54,828 bases of DNA from Streptomyces sp. NBC_01233 (lineage in GTDB: Bacteria > Actinomycetota > Actinomycetes > Streptomycetales > Streptomycetaceae), in NCBI RefSeq assembly GCF_035989305.1, contig NZ_CP108516.1, forward strand, positions 1 through 54,828. Reading direction: 5' to 3'. A program made the translations under genes and the position numbers. Numbering within the stretch: position 1 is the stretch's first letter; every line of letters begins with the position of its first letter. Below, in pieces: positions 29,564-38,301 of this stretch. The notes under the pieces are model-generated. The model saw nothing but the letters and a program-made list of their open reading frames with translations. It ran no database searches and was not told where the DNA came from.

Positions 29564-31177
29564 GTGTCCACTGTCGTGGACCTCGCCACCCTCCGCCCCG
29601 TCATCGGGGCGGAGCCGACCCCCGCCGAGATCCTGGCGGATGCCCGGCACCAGGCCGAGCAGATCATCGAGACGGCCCGCGACGAGGCGGGCCGGATCCT
29701 CGACGGCGCCCAGCGCGCCGTCGAGAAGGCCGACGGTGAAGTCGCCGCGGCCGAGGAGAAGCGCCAGCTGCACGAGCGGCAGGCGATCCGGGCCCGCGAG
29801 CTCGCCGACACCGAGACCGAGGGTGCCGCCGAGATCGTGGGCAAGGCCCGGGCGCAGGCCGCCGAGCTCTTGGACCAGGCCGCCGAACTCGCCTCCCGCC
29901 GCCGGACCTCGGCGGAGGAGGCGTACAGCAAGGCACTGACCGACGCCGAGGAGATCCGAAGCGGGGCACAGGCCCGGGCCGAGGAACTCCTGGAACAGGC
30001 CCGGACGGCGGCGGCCGAGGCGGCGACAATCCGCGCGGCCGCCGAGACCGACGCCGAACTCGCCCGCCGCAAGGCCCACCTCGACCTGGACGAGGAGACC
30101 GCCACCCGGCGGACCGAGATCAGGCAGGACCTGGAGCGCCAGCGGGAGACCACCGACCAGCTCCGCGTCGAGATCCAGGAGAAGTTCCGCTCTCTCGACG
30201 CCCAGCAGATGACCGAGTACGAGGAGCAGCGCGACCGCCTGGACGCCGAACTCGCCGACATGCGCAGGAAGGCCGGCGCCGAGGCGAAGTCGACGGTCGA
30301 CAAGGCGGCCCGGGAGGCCGAGAGCATCCGGAAGGCAGCCGAGCGCGACGCGGCCACCGCCACCGGACGGGCCGCGGCCCGAGAGGCTGCGGCCGAGAAG
30401 CTCTTCGTCAAGGCCGAGGCGGCATCCCGCCGGACATCGCGGCGGATGGGCTGGACCCGAAAGTTCTGGACGGGCGCCCCCTGGATCGCCCTCGCCGCCG
30501 GCGTCGGCCTCGCCGCCTCCGGCGAATACGAGCTGGCCCGCCTCGTCGGCATCAACCCGTACGTCGCTCCGCTGCTCCCGGTGAGCATCGACGTGTACGC
30601 GGTGTCGGCGTTCCGGGCCAAGCGGGACATCGCCCCGGCGCTGCTGCTGATGGCCGGAGCGAACCTCGCGTTCCACATCGCCGATCAGGCGGGCATCGGC
30701 CACGGCGGCAAGGCGACGCCGTGGCAGCTGACCGCCGCCGTCGTCCTCATCTTCGTCGCTGTGATCTGGCGGGTGCACGCGCTCCTGGGCCACCACGGCG
30801 AGGAGAGCGACGGCCGTACGGACGAGGCGGACTCGGCCCGTACGGATGGCCGTACGGACGGGCCCCGTACGGAGCCCGCACGGGGAGACCGTACGGAGCC
30901 CCGTACGCCCCGCGACCGTACGGGCCGTACGGCAGCCCGTACGGATAAGCGCCGTACGGCCCGTACGGACACCGGCCGTACGGGCAGCGCGGCGCCCGCC
31001 CGTACGGACGCCGAAGCGGTCGCCATCCTCCGGGCCCTGACCCCGGAGACGGATGGCTTCGTGAACGTCAACGCCGCCCGTACGGCCCTCGGCAGCAACC
31101 GCGACCGGGCCGTACGGCTGCTCGCCGAGGCGGGGCTGCTGCGCCCCGCCGACGCGGCCAAGCACCTGAGCAACTGA
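29564..31177 (+). CDS. DUF2637/Spd-like membrane protein with long coiled coil and RTD repeats
   Basis: 537 residues, GTG with GGAAGGAGG upstream. Residues ~15-285 form an uninterrupted charged coiled coil. The DUF2637-type membrane region is at ~305-405: PWIALAAGVGLAASGEY, NPYVAPLLPVSIDVYAV, ALLLMAGANLAFHI and LTAAVVLIFVAVIW. Residues ~415-480 are an RTD-rich repeat coded by CCGTACGG motifs. The last ~55 residues are a winged helix (VNVNAARTALGSNRDRAVRLLAEAGLL). DUF2637 proteins occur in the plasmid spread (spd) genes of Streptomyces, which move plasmid DNA along mycelium after transfer. A membrane scaffold with a DNA-binding tail is the inferred role. Confidence 0.8.
   Translation: MSTVVDLATLRPVIGAEPTPAEILADARHQAEQIIETARDEAGRILDGAQRAVEKADGEVAAAEEKRQLHERQAIRARELADTETEGAAEIVGKARAQAAELLDQAAELASRRRTSAEEAYSKALTDAEEIRSGAQARAEELLEQARTAAAEAATIRAAAETDAELARRKAHLDLDEETATRRTEIRQDLERQRETTDQLRVEIQEKFRSLDAQQMTEYEEQRDRLDAELADMRRKAGAEAKSTVDKAAREAESIRKAAERDAATATGRAAAREAAAEKLFVKAEAASRRTSRRMGWTRKFWTGAPWIALAAGVGLAASGEYELARLVGINPYVAPLLPVSIDVYAVSAFRAKRDIAPALLLMAGANLAFHIADQAGIGHGGKATPWQLTAAVVLIFVAVIWRVHALLGHHGEESDGRTDEADSARTDGRTDGPRTEPARGDRTEPRTPRDRTGRTAARTDKRRTARTDTGRTGSAAPARTDAEAVAILRALTPETDGFVNVNAARTALGSNRDRAVRLLAEAGLLRPADAAKHLSN
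30816..31007 (+). repeat. array of twelve CCGTACGG palindromes
   Basis: Twelve exact CCGTACGG octamers in 192 bp, plus one CCGTACGC, inside the RTD-coding part. Three more lie at ~31078, 31112 and 31213, giving fifteen by 31220. Spacing is irregular but always keeps the frame coding for Arg-Thr pairs. Confidence 0.9.
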
Positions 31178-31183
31178 GCACCT

Positions 31184-31216
31184 GGACCGGCGGCCGCCAT
31201 CGGCAGCCGCCGGTCC
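31184..31216 (+). terminator. stem-loop after the DUF2637 gene
   Basis: GGACCGGCGGC / GCCGCCGGTCC, 11-bp perfect stem with an 11-nt loop, 6 bp beyond the stop. Confidence 0.65.
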
Positions 31217-31289
31217 GTACGGCGCGGGCCACAGCCCGCCGCCTCTGCCCCCGACAGACGGCGGGCCCCACCCCGAGAAGGAGTTCCCC

Positions 31290-31763
31290 ATGGACATGTC
31301 CCACCTGCTCTCGCCCGAGGCGTTCGCAGAGTTCAGCCAGGCGCGGCGCCGCTCGCACGGCACCGACCACGAGGTGTACGACGACCTGCTCGCCGCGGTC
31401 CGGGCGAAGTACCGCGCCGAGCACATCTCCGGCGACCGCTTCAAGGCCGCCGCCCGGCGGTCGAGGAAGCTGGAGAAGCACGCGAAGACCCTGGTGAAGG
31501 CGGCGAAGGCGCAGTACGAGGCGATCCAGGCCCTGCAGATCGCCCTCACCGACCACACGGCCCTGGTCGCCGTCCTGCCCGAGCAGCGCAAGACGAAGGC
31601 GCTGGCCAGGGCCCAGCGCAACGCCGCGATCGGCGAGTTCGCCTCCAAGTCGCTGCACAAGTCGGCGGAGCTCCTCACCAAGAAGGACGGCGAGGACGCG
31701 GGGGCCGGCGGCAGCGTCCCGGGCTCGCTCTACGACCTGGACAAGAAGCGGGGTGCCGCGTGA
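31290..31763 (+). CDS. hypothetical protein
   Basis: 157 residues, ATG with GAGAAGGAG upstream. Basic, largely helical (SRKLEKHAKTLVKAAKAQYEAIQALQIALTDHTALVAVLPEQRKTKALARAQRNA), no membrane segment. Probably a nucleic-acid- or protein-binding component of the transfer block. Overlaps the next start. Confidence 0.65.
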   Translation: MDMSHLLSPEAFAEFSQARRRSHGTDHEVYDDLLAAVRAKYRAEHISGDRFKAAARRSRKLEKHAKTLVKAAKAQYEAIQALQIALTDHTALVAVLPEQRKTKALARAQRNAAIGEFASKSLHKSAELLTKKDGEDAGAGGSVPGSLYDLDKKRGAA

Positions 31764-31987
31764 CGCAGCCGATGACCCGGGCGCAGGCCCGGCGCCTTCG
31801 CCAGGACGCGCACCGCGAGAAGCGGATCGCGGACTTCTCCGCCCGCCTCGGCGAGTGGGGCGTGATCCTCGCCTGGGTCGAGGAGGCCAAGGCGGTCGCC
31901 AAGGCGGAGCAGCAGAAGGGCAGCAACGCGGCCGTCGTGGAGCTCGCCCGGACGCTCGAGAACTTCTGCACCCGCTACAGGCCGTAG
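31760..31987 (+). CDS. small basic helical protein
   Basis: 75 residues, GTG overlapping the previous stop (GTGA). Helical with a basic N-terminus (RAQARRLRQDAHREKRIADFSARLGEW) and an Ala/Lys-rich second helix. Ends before a strong stem-loop. Function unknown. Confidence 0.65.
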   Translation: MTQPMTRAQARRLRQDAHREKRIADFSARLGEWGVILAWVEEAKAVAKAEQQKGSNAAVVELARTLENFCTRYRP

Positions 31988-32003
31988 TCATCCTGTGGGC
32001 GCG

Positions 32004-32037
32004 TCAGGGCCGCTTCCCGGTCGGGGAGCGGCCCTGA
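32004..32037 (+). terminator. strong stem-loop
   Basis: TCAGGGCCGCTTCCC pairs with GGGGAGCGGCCCTGA (one G-T pair) around a 4-nt loop, 16 bp after the stop codon. Followed by alternating purine/pyrimidine CG-rich sequence up to ~32095. Confidence 0.8.
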
Positions 32038-32126
32038 TGGGGCCCCAACCGGACGCACGGATACGCGGACGCGCGGACACGCGCGCGCGTACGCGAGGAC
32101 ATCACTCTCTGTCAAGAGGAGTTGGC

Positions 32127-34442
32127 ATGTCGGATGACGGGGATCTGGTTCACTTCCCCACCCGAGAAGGGGACTTGAGCGGGATGCCGGGGCTTCCCCC
32201 GCCCCGCCGGGCTGCTCCGCCGGAGACCCCGGAGGAGACCACGATGGAACTGCCGGTCATCCCCGAGCGGGAGACGGCCGCGCAGTCGGCGGCGGCCGTC
32301 ACGGCGGCGCCCTTACCGATGACCGGCCTGCCGCCGGCCCCGACCGCTTCCGGCGCCCCGGCCGTCGGCGGTGGGAGTCTGGCGGTCGTCGCTCCGCTGG
32401 CCGTCGCGCTGGCCGCACTCCGCGGTATGGCGATGGTGATCACGGACTGGCGCCAGCGCCGGATGAGCGAGCACGCCGAAGCCGCCCCGCTGCGCGAGGC
32501 GCAGATGAAGACCAAGGTCGCCGCGCTGGAGCAGCAGGCGGACCACGCCCTGGCCATGCGCAAGCTCGGTGACCAGGGCCGCGAAGCGCGCGCCAAGGCC
32601 ACCGTCCCCTCCAGCCAGGAGTACGGCCGCAAGGCCGCCAGCGGAGGAGGCGGGGGCGGCCGCAGCGGCTCCGGCTCCTCCGGAGCGACGGGCGGAGGCA
32701 AGGGATCGGCGGGCACGTCCGGGGGCGGCAAGCCGGGGGCGAAGCCCGCCAACTCCTCCGGGACTTCCGGACCCTCCGGCGCGTCGGGGAAGGGCCCTGG
32801 AGCGAAGGGCAACAGCTCCATCTCCGGGAAGGGCGCCACCTCGTCGGGCTCCGGCGGCACGTCGGGCTCGAAAGGGTCCGGGGCCAAGGGGTCGGGATCC
32901 GGGGCCGGCGGAGGCAAGGGCGCCGGAGGCGGCAAGGGCTCTGGCCTCCAGAGCCCGAGCGGAGGGAAGTCGCCGAGCTCGTCCGCCTCAAGTCCGGCGA
33001 TGGAGCGGGCCCGGGGCCGCCAGGAGCGGCGGGCTGCTCGTCAGGCTGCCCGAGGAGAGCGGCGGGCGGCAGACCAGAGCGCAGCCCTGGCCGACCGGAC
33101 CAAAGACCGCGACCTGGCCCGCGACAACAAGCAGCAGGCCCGGGAGGCCCGCCGCGCGGCGAGGGAGACCCGCCGGGCCAAGAGGGCCGACCTGCGGGCC
33201 GGGCGCAAGGAGCAGCGGGAGAAGAAGAAGGAGGCGGCCGAGGCCGCCAAGGCCGCCGAGGACCGAACCACCTTCGGCGAGGCCGTGGCAGACACGGCCA
33301 AGCGCCGCTTGAAGAAGCGCCGCAAGAACATGGCCCCGCCCGTCCTGACCACCGTCAAGCGGCGCAAGAAGAAGAAGCCCAAGCCCGGATCCGCTCCGGG
33401 CGCCGGAACACCATCCGGTCCAGGAGCGGGCAAGCCGTCCAGCACGAAGAGCTCGGGGACGAAGAAGCCGAAGTCCGGTTCGAAGCCGGGCTCCGGACCG
33501 AACCCGCCGTCCGGAACGGCGTCGGGGACCAAGAAGCCCAGGCGGCCGAAGAAGACCCGGGTGAGGAAGCCCAAGCCGAAGAAGACCGGCCCGGGCAAGG
33601 CCGGACCCAGCACCACCGCAGGCACTGGGTCGGCGAAGAAGAGGAAGAAGCCCACCGGCGGCCGGAAGGGATCAAACACTCGCAACAGCCGCTCGACGTG
33701 GTCGTGGTGGAAGCGCAGGAAGACCCGCAAGCCGGGCCCGGCCGGCTCCACCAGCTCCAGCACGAGCGGCTCCGGCACGCGCTCGAGGTCGTCCGGGCGT
33801 GAAGACGCCTGGACCTCGGCGCAGCAGGCGACCGGTCCGCGCTGGGATCCCTTCTACATCTTCCGCGACGACGAGCCCGCCCCGGCGAAGAAGCCGCCGG
33901 CAGGCGTCACCGCCGGGCAGCGCGGACTCCCCCGGGCATCCGAGCCGCACACCCAGCGCCCCGGCACCCAGCGACTGCAGGGCACCGCGGGCACCCAGAC
34001 CAAGGAGTCCCGAGTGAGCGCAGCCGACACCAAGAGTCCCCAGGGCGGCCTGGCCGCCCAGCACCAGACCGAACTGAACCTCGGCGGCTACCTCAAGAAC
34101 ATGAGCCGCGTCGGCCTGGGGGCGGCCGAGACCGAGGCCGAGACGAGGATCGTCGTCGACCAGATGAAGCAGGCGGTCAAGGCGATCGAGGAGATGCAGG
34201 CCGATCTTCAGAGCTCCCAGAACGTCACCGACCCCGGCGTGATGCTCAAGCTCGACCAGCTCGCCGAGGCCGCCCAGACCATGGCCAAGGAGGCGGAGCG
34301 CATGGCCATCAAGTGCCGTGAGGCGGCTGACGGCGCCCAGATGGCCGCCCGGGTCCTGTACGCCGACTACCGCCGAGACAAGGAAGCCAAGGCGGACGCG
34401 GGGCTCGCCCATGTGTCTGCAGCCGCTCACCACGAGGGATGA
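32127..34442 (+). CDS. large low-complexity Gly/Ser/Lys/Pro-rich protein, possible transfer factor
   Basis: 771 residues from ATG 32127, with AGAGGAG upstream. One membrane helix is likely at ~84-105 (SLAVVAPLAVALAALRGMAMVI), followed by a coiled segment. Residues ~172-330 are Gly/Ser/Lys low-complexity. Residues ~330-600 are extremely basic (blocks of Arg/Lys with Ala, Glu, Pro, Gly and Ser). A helical C-terminus follows (~660-770, VDQMKQAVKAIEEMQADLQSSQ, LDQLAEAAQTMAKEAERM). The basic disordered region should bind DNA. The C-terminal helix pattern recurs in the next small gene. Its place before the translocase gene suggests a role in plasmid transfer or spread. I cannot name the family. Confidence 0.7.
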   Translation: MSDDGDLVHFPTREGDLSGMPGLPPPRRAAPPETPEETTMELPVIPERETAAQSAAAVTAAPLPMTGLPPAPTASGAPAVGGGSLAVVAPLAVALAALRGMAMVITDWRQRRMSEHAEAAPLREAQMKTKVAALEQQADHALAMRKLGDQGREARAKATVPSSQEYGRKAASGGGGGGRSGSGSSGATGGGKGSAGTSGGGKPGAKPANSSGTSGPSGASGKGPGAKGNSSISGKGATSSGSGGTSGSKGSGAKGSGSGAGGGKGAGGGKGSGLQSPSGGKSPSSSASSPAMERARGRQERRAARQAARGERRAADQSAALADRTKDRDLARDNKQQAREARRAARETRRAKRADLRAGRKEQREKKKEAAEAAKAAEDRTTFGEAVADTAKRRLKKRRKNMAPPVLTTVKRRKKKKPKPGSAPGAGTPSGPGAGKPSSTKSSGTKKPKSGSKPGSGPNPPSGTASGTKKPRRPKKTRVRKPKPKKTGPGKAGPSTTAGTGSAKKRKKPTGGRKGSNTRNSRSTWSWWKRRKTRKPGPAGSTSSSTSGSGTRSRSSGREDAWTSAQQATGPRWDPFYIFRDDEPAPAKKPPAGVTAGQRGLPRASEPHTQRPGTQRLQGTAGTQTKESRVSAADTKSPQGGLAAQHQTELNLGGYLKNMSRVGLGAAETEAETRIVVDQMKQAVKAIEEMQADLQSSQNVTDPGVMLKLDQLAEAAQTMAKEAERMAIKCREAADGAQMAARVLYADYRRDKEAKADAGLAHVSAAAHHEG

Positions 34443-34446
34443 GGAC

Positions 34447-34833
34447 ATGAGCGACATCGCCCGCCCGTCCGGCGACAACAGCTACGCCGGACTGCAGCGC
34501 AAGCTGAAGACCTTCGCCGTCGCGCTGGAAACCGCCAGCGAGGCACTCGGCAAGATCCAGAAGGACATGAGGGACCACGCTTCCCTGGCCACCGCAACCG
34601 CGACCCAGCTCGGGGAAGCGGGCGGCGACGAGAGGTACGTGGACCTGACCGACACCGTCGCCACCCTCCTCGGTGAGGCCGCGACCCAGACGCAGCGCAC
34701 CAAGTCTGCGGCCGACACCGGCGCGGCCGCGGCCCGCGCTGCCGCCGACACCCACCGCGCCAAGTACGGCGCCCTGGACGAGATCCGCACCAGCCGCACC
34801 ACCAAGACGCCGAAGCCCGGCTTCTTCTCCTGA
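34447..34833 (+). CDS. small coiled-coil protein, related in pattern to the preceding C-terminus
   Basis: 128 residues, ATG 4 bp after the previous stop. Helical heptads (LQRKLKTFAVALETASEALGKIQKDMRDHASLATATATQLGEA) and an Ala-rich second helix, ending in a basic tail. The first helix resembles the C-terminal helices of the 771-residue protein. It may associate with it. Followed by a perfect terminator. Confidence 0.65.
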   Translation: MSDIARPSGDNSYAGLQRKLKTFAVALETASEALGKIQKDMRDHASLATATATQLGEAGGDERYVDLTDTVATLLGEAATQTQRTKSAADTGAAAARAAADTHRAKYGALDEIRTSRTTKTPKPGFFS

Positions 34834-34856
34834 TCCCCCACCCCACTTGAAAGGGA

Positions 34857-34892
34857 AATGGGGCGGGCCGCGAATGCGCGGCCCGCCCCATT
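34857..34892 (+). terminator. perfect 16-bp stem-loop with T-run
   Basis: Arms 34857-34872 and 34877-34892 are exact complements around AATG, followed by CCTTTTCCC. One of the best terminators in the window, separating the small coiled-coil gene from the translocase gene. Confidence 0.9.
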
Positions 34893-34927
34893 CCTTTTCC
34901 CACTCTCACGAAAGGGAGGTTCACCCC

Positions 34928-37120
34928 GTGTCGAGCTTGGCTATCGGACACACCATCGCCCGCCGTGTCCGCCTGGAGCGCACCGTCTACGGGGCGGCAG
35001 CTCTCGGCCTGGTCATCGCCCCCAACATGGATCCGTCCGGGACGGCCAATCTCGCGATGCTCGCCACCGTCGGAGTTCCCACCGGAATCGCCGCCGTGCG
35101 CGCCTGGCGGAAAGCGGGCAGCCCGGATTGGAGCCTGATCCGCCTCATCACCCGGGCCCTTCCCTTCGCCTCCGCCACGGCGGTCGATGTGAGCGCCCTG
35201 TTCACCTCCGGGTGGGGAATCGACGCCGCCGTCGCGGCGGGCTGGGGCCTGTCGATGGCCTTCTGGGCGCCGCTCTCCCGCTCCGGGAACCTGCGCCTGG
35301 CCCACCAGGCGCTGCGGGAAATCGAAGCCGCCACCATCGAGCCGGAAGCCGCCGCCGGCGCCGAGGACGAATTCGAGCGGACGCTGCACGCGATGTGGGA
35401 GCGGGCGCAGATTCCCGGCGACACCCGGCTGCGCAACATCGAGCGCCACATCGGCCGCACCATCGACTTCTCCGCGCTCGTCAAGGCCCCCGACGGCCGG
35501 GTCGTGCCGAACTTGGACCCGAAGACCGTGGCTGGTGCCTTCGGGGTCCCGGTGGAAGCCGTGAAGTTGACCGACACCGCGTACGGGCCGGGCTGGATGG
35601 AGGTCACGGTCACGCCGCAGGCCCTCAAGGAATCCGCGAAGAAGGGCCCGACGGACTCCGACTGGTGGGCGCAGAACATCGCCCGCACTGGCAAGGCCAT
35701 CCCCGGCTCGGTCTTCGACTACAAGATCCGCGACGACGAACGTGGCGTCACCCACTGGGTTGCCCAGATGGAAGACGAGACGGACTCCCCCCGCCCCGAC
35801 ATCCCCAAGCTGTGCACCGCCGTGGGCGCCAACAAGGAGGACCTCCGCGTCTTCGCCCACGTCGACGGCTACCGCGTGCACGTCATGGTGTGCGACGAGC
35901 CCCCGCTGGTCGTCGTCCGCCACGCCACCCGCGAAGACGTCACCCCCGACGCCAAGGGCTTCTGGCGCCTCGGCGTCGCCTACGACGGCTCGTACGTCAA
36001 CGGCCGCGTCCACCGCCCCGAGGGCATCGCCCTGGGCCTGACCGGCGGCGCCTCCGGCTCCGGCAAGTCCCAGCTGATCATCCTGGGCGTCGCGGCCGCC
36101 GCCAACGCCGACATGGTCAACTGGGTCGCCACCGAAGGCGCGGACGGAAAGATCGCCCTCCTCGCCCGGCACGTCGACCGCCACGGCGTCGGCGCCCTCT
36201 ACATCTGGCGCATGCTGCGCGCGGCCGCCGCCCTCATGGACATCCGCGGCGCCATGCCCCGCGCGGACGGAACCTTCCGCGACTGGAAGCCGAACGACCC
36301 CGGCTGCCCCTACCGCGGCCTCACCGTCGACGTCGACGAGTACCTGGCCGCAGCCAAGCACGAGAAGTACGGCGAGCGGATCAGCCTCCTTGGCGAGCTG
36401 CTCGGCGTGAAGGGCCGCAAGTACGGCATCGGCTTCAAGGCGGCCGGCCAGGACATGAAGGTCGAAGACGGCTTCACCACCACCATGCGCAACCAGCTCA
36501 AGGCCAACAGCCGCCCCGTCGTCTTGAACATGGGCGACGCCGCCGCTACCCGCCGCGCCTTCGACGGCCTGGTGCCTTCCGAGTACATCCCCGACCCGCT
36601 CCCCGGCGAGTACGGCGGCACCCGGCTCACCATCGAGCAGCGCATTGCAGGCGAGGAAGCCCCCGAGGACGCCTCCGGTATCGGCGGCGTCGGCTGGATC
36701 GTCATCAAGGGCCGCCCGGTCCTGATGCGCACCCTGTTCGTCGACCTGTCCGGCGACGACGCGGAAGCCAACCTCGCCGCCCTGTTCCCGGACACCGTGG
36801 AGGGCCTGACCGACTACGAGCTCCAGAAGCTCGACGAGCTCGGACTCCTCGGCGACTGGAATGCCCCCGACCTCGAGGACGAGGACGACGACCAGGCCGA
36901 GGGTCAGAGCGACACCGAAGACGACGCCGCCCCCCGCAAGACCCGCAAGAGCAAGCCTGCCAAGGCCAAGCCGAAGACACCCACGGCGGCCGACCGGGTC
37001 ACCTCCTTCCTGAGGATGCTCCCCGACGCCGACCGGCAGATGGTGATCGACGCGGTGACCGGCGACGGCGTCACCGCTGAGGACGCCGCCGCCGCGTTCG
37101 ACGCCCTCACCCACGCCTGA
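34928..37120 (+). CDS. FtsK/TraB-like DNA translocase
   Basis: 730 residues from a GTG, with AGGGAGG upstream. Hydrophobic segments at ~22-60 and ~75-115 can form membrane helices. The FtsK-type motor has Walker A TGGASGSGKS (~371-380) and Walker B LTVDVDEY (~464-471). A GMG-like coupling stretch (RNQLKANSRPVVLNMGDAAATRRAF) follows. The C-terminus (DRVTSFLRMLPDADRQMVIDAVTGDG) could be a small DNA-binding winged helix. FtsK-like TraB proteins move double-stranded plasmid DNA between Streptomyces cells. Here a MobF relaxase is also present, so this protein might instead serve as the coupling translocase for it. Confidence 0.85.
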   Translation: MSSLAIGHTIARRVRLERTVYGAAALGLVIAPNMDPSGTANLAMLATVGVPTGIAAVRAWRKAGSPDWSLIRLITRALPFASATAVDVSALFTSGWGIDAAVAAGWGLSMAFWAPLSRSGNLRLAHQALREIEAATIEPEAAAGAEDEFERTLHAMWERAQIPGDTRLRNIERHIGRTIDFSALVKAPDGRVVPNLDPKTVAGAFGVPVEAVKLTDTAYGPGWMEVTVTPQALKESAKKGPTDSDWWAQNIARTGKAIPGSVFDYKIRDDERGVTHWVAQMEDETDSPRPDIPKLCTAVGANKEDLRVFAHVDGYRVHVMVCDEPPLVVVRHATREDVTPDAKGFWRLGVAYDGSYVNGRVHRPEGIALGLTGGASGSGKSQLIILGVAAAANADMVNWVATEGADGKIALLARHVDRHGVGALYIWRMLRAAAALMDIRGAMPRADGTFRDWKPNDPGCPYRGLTVDVDEYLAAAKHEKYGERISLLGELLGVKGRKYGIGFKAAGQDMKVEDGFTTTMRNQLKANSRPVVLNMGDAAATRRAFDGLVPSEYIPDPLPGEYGGTRLTIEQRIAGEEAPEDASGIGGVGWIVIKGRPVLMRTLFVDLSGDDAEANLAALFPDTVEGLTDYELQKLDELGLLGDWNAPDLEDEDDDQAEGQSDTEDDAAPRKTRKSKPAKAKPKTPTAADRVTSFLRMLPDADRQMVIDAVTGDGVTAEDAAAAFDALTHA

Positions 37121-37132
37121 CCCACACCCCAC

Positions 37133-37170
37133 CGCCCGGGCCCCGGAGAACGCACTCCGGGGTCCGGGCG
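37133..37170 (+). terminator. stem-loop after the translocase gene
   Basis: CGCCCGGGCCCCGGAG and its near-perfect complement (one G-T pair) around AACGCA, 12 bp beyond the stop codon. Confidence 0.8.
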
Positions 37171-37197
37171 CACCCTGCGACGACCCTGGAGACCCTC

Positions 37198-37692
37198 GTG
37201 ACCGACCCCCGCCTGCCGCTCAGCGACGACCAGGCCGCCGACGAGGCCCGCCGCCTCATCGAGGACGCCTACCGGCCCGCCCTCCCGATCCCCACGTCCT
37301 ACCGCGACACCAGCCCCGTCCCCGCCTTCGGGCCCACCCCGCCCGTCGCGCAGCCCGGCCGGCCCCCGATGGGGCAAAGGGCCACCGACGCCAGCGCCGT
37401 GATGCTCGCCGCGGGCATCGCCTCCGTCCCCATCGGCGGCTCTCTCTCGCTGGTGCTCTACACCGTCGGCAACGTCGACCCCGTCGTCGTCGGCATCGTC
37501 TGCGCCGCCCCGGTCCTGCTGCTCGGGGCCCTCTCCAAGGTCATCAAGAGCGCCAAGTCCGCTCTGGAGGCCGCGCCGACCGATCACCACCACCACTACA
37601 ACGGCCCGGTCATCCAGGATCACCGCTCCATCACCGCGACCACCACCACGCGCGGCCTGGTCGCCCGCACGAACAACGACATCCGCAACTGA
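37198..37692 (+). CDS. Spd-like small membrane protein
   Basis: 164 residues, GTG start. A Pro-rich cytoplasmic N-terminus, two adjacent membrane helices (SAVMLAAGIASVPIGGSLSLVLY and VDPVVVGIVCAAPVLLLGAL) and a His-rich tail (DHHHHYNG). Small two-helix proteins next to the translocase gene are typical spd products, which help spread the plasmid through the mycelium. By context only. Confidence 0.65.
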   Translation: MTDPRLPLSDDQAADEARRLIEDAYRPALPIPTSYRDTSPVPAFGPTPPVAQPGRPPMGQRATDASAVMLAAGIASVPIGGSLSLVLYTVGNVDPVVVGIVCAAPVLLLGALSKVIKSAKSALEAAPTDHHHHYNGPVIQDHRSITATTTTRGLVARTNNDIRN

Positions 37693-37707
37693 CCTCGGAG
37701 GACCAAG

Positions 37708-37902
37708 ATGTTCGTCATTCTCAGTGGCCGCAAGAACCGCCAGCTGAACACCACCATCCAGGACTTGCACCACCGAGCCGAGCACCACCGTGGCCGACGC
37801 CTGACCGCCGAGCACCGCATCGAGCAGGCCCTGGCGCTGCTGGAGGGCAAGGACACCAGCGAGGCCAACCTCCTGCGCGCCACGCTTAAGGGGGAGTTGT
37901 GA
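37708..37902 (+). CDS. small hypothetical protein
   Basis: 64 residues, ATG with CGGAGGA upstream. Basic, His/Arg-rich helical peptide (KNRQLNTTIQDLHHRAEHHRGRRLTAEHRIEQALALLEG). Stop overlaps the next GTG. Function unknown. Confidence 0.65.
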   Translation: MFVILSGRKNRQLNTTIQDLHHRAEHHRGRRLTAEHRIEQALALLEGKDTSEANLLRATLKGEL

Positions 37903-38255
37903 CCGCCACGACCCACGTCGTCGTCTCCCACGGCTCCGACTTCTTCGGCCAGGACACCTTTCCCGTCCGCCAGCTGCGCGAGCTCGGCCAGTACGTACGC
38001 GGGGTTCTGCCCGCAGCCGACCACCCGCCGTTGACCCGGCTCCTGGACGACGCCGGTGACAACGAGCACACCATCGACGGCGACCAGGCCGCGACCCTCG
38101 CGATCCTGCTGCGCCGCGCCGCCGGCCACCGCGGCCTCAAGAAGGCGTACGCCGACATCGCCGCCCGCCTCGCCCGGGCCGCCGCCTTCGCGGCCGCCGA
38201 CACCGGCCCCTGGACCTGGACTAACACCAGCGACGGACTTCAGCTCCAGCACTGA
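37899..38255 (+). CDS. hypothetical protein
   Basis: 118 residues, GTG coupled to the previous gene. Soluble (VVVSHGSDFFGQDTFPVRQLRELGQYVRGVL, RLLDDAGDNEHTIDGDQAATLAILLRRAA). Conserved-looking but I cannot assign a family. Common next to transfer genes on Streptomyces plasmids is my impression, not a checked fact. Confidence 0.65.
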   Translation: MTATTHVVVSHGSDFFGQDTFPVRQLRELGQYVRGVLPAADHPPLTRLLDDAGDNEHTIDGDQAATLAILLRRAAGHRGLKKAYADIAARLARAAAFAAADTGPWTWTNTSDGLQLQH

Positions 38256-38301
38256 TCCACCCGACCACGCTGACCAGACCACCCAAAGGGGTAGCCACAA
38301 C

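Noticed and set aside
29006..31681. An 891-residue open frame on the minus strand across the transfer genes
   Set aside because: Shadow of several plus-strand genes with coupled starts and good ribosome-binding sites.
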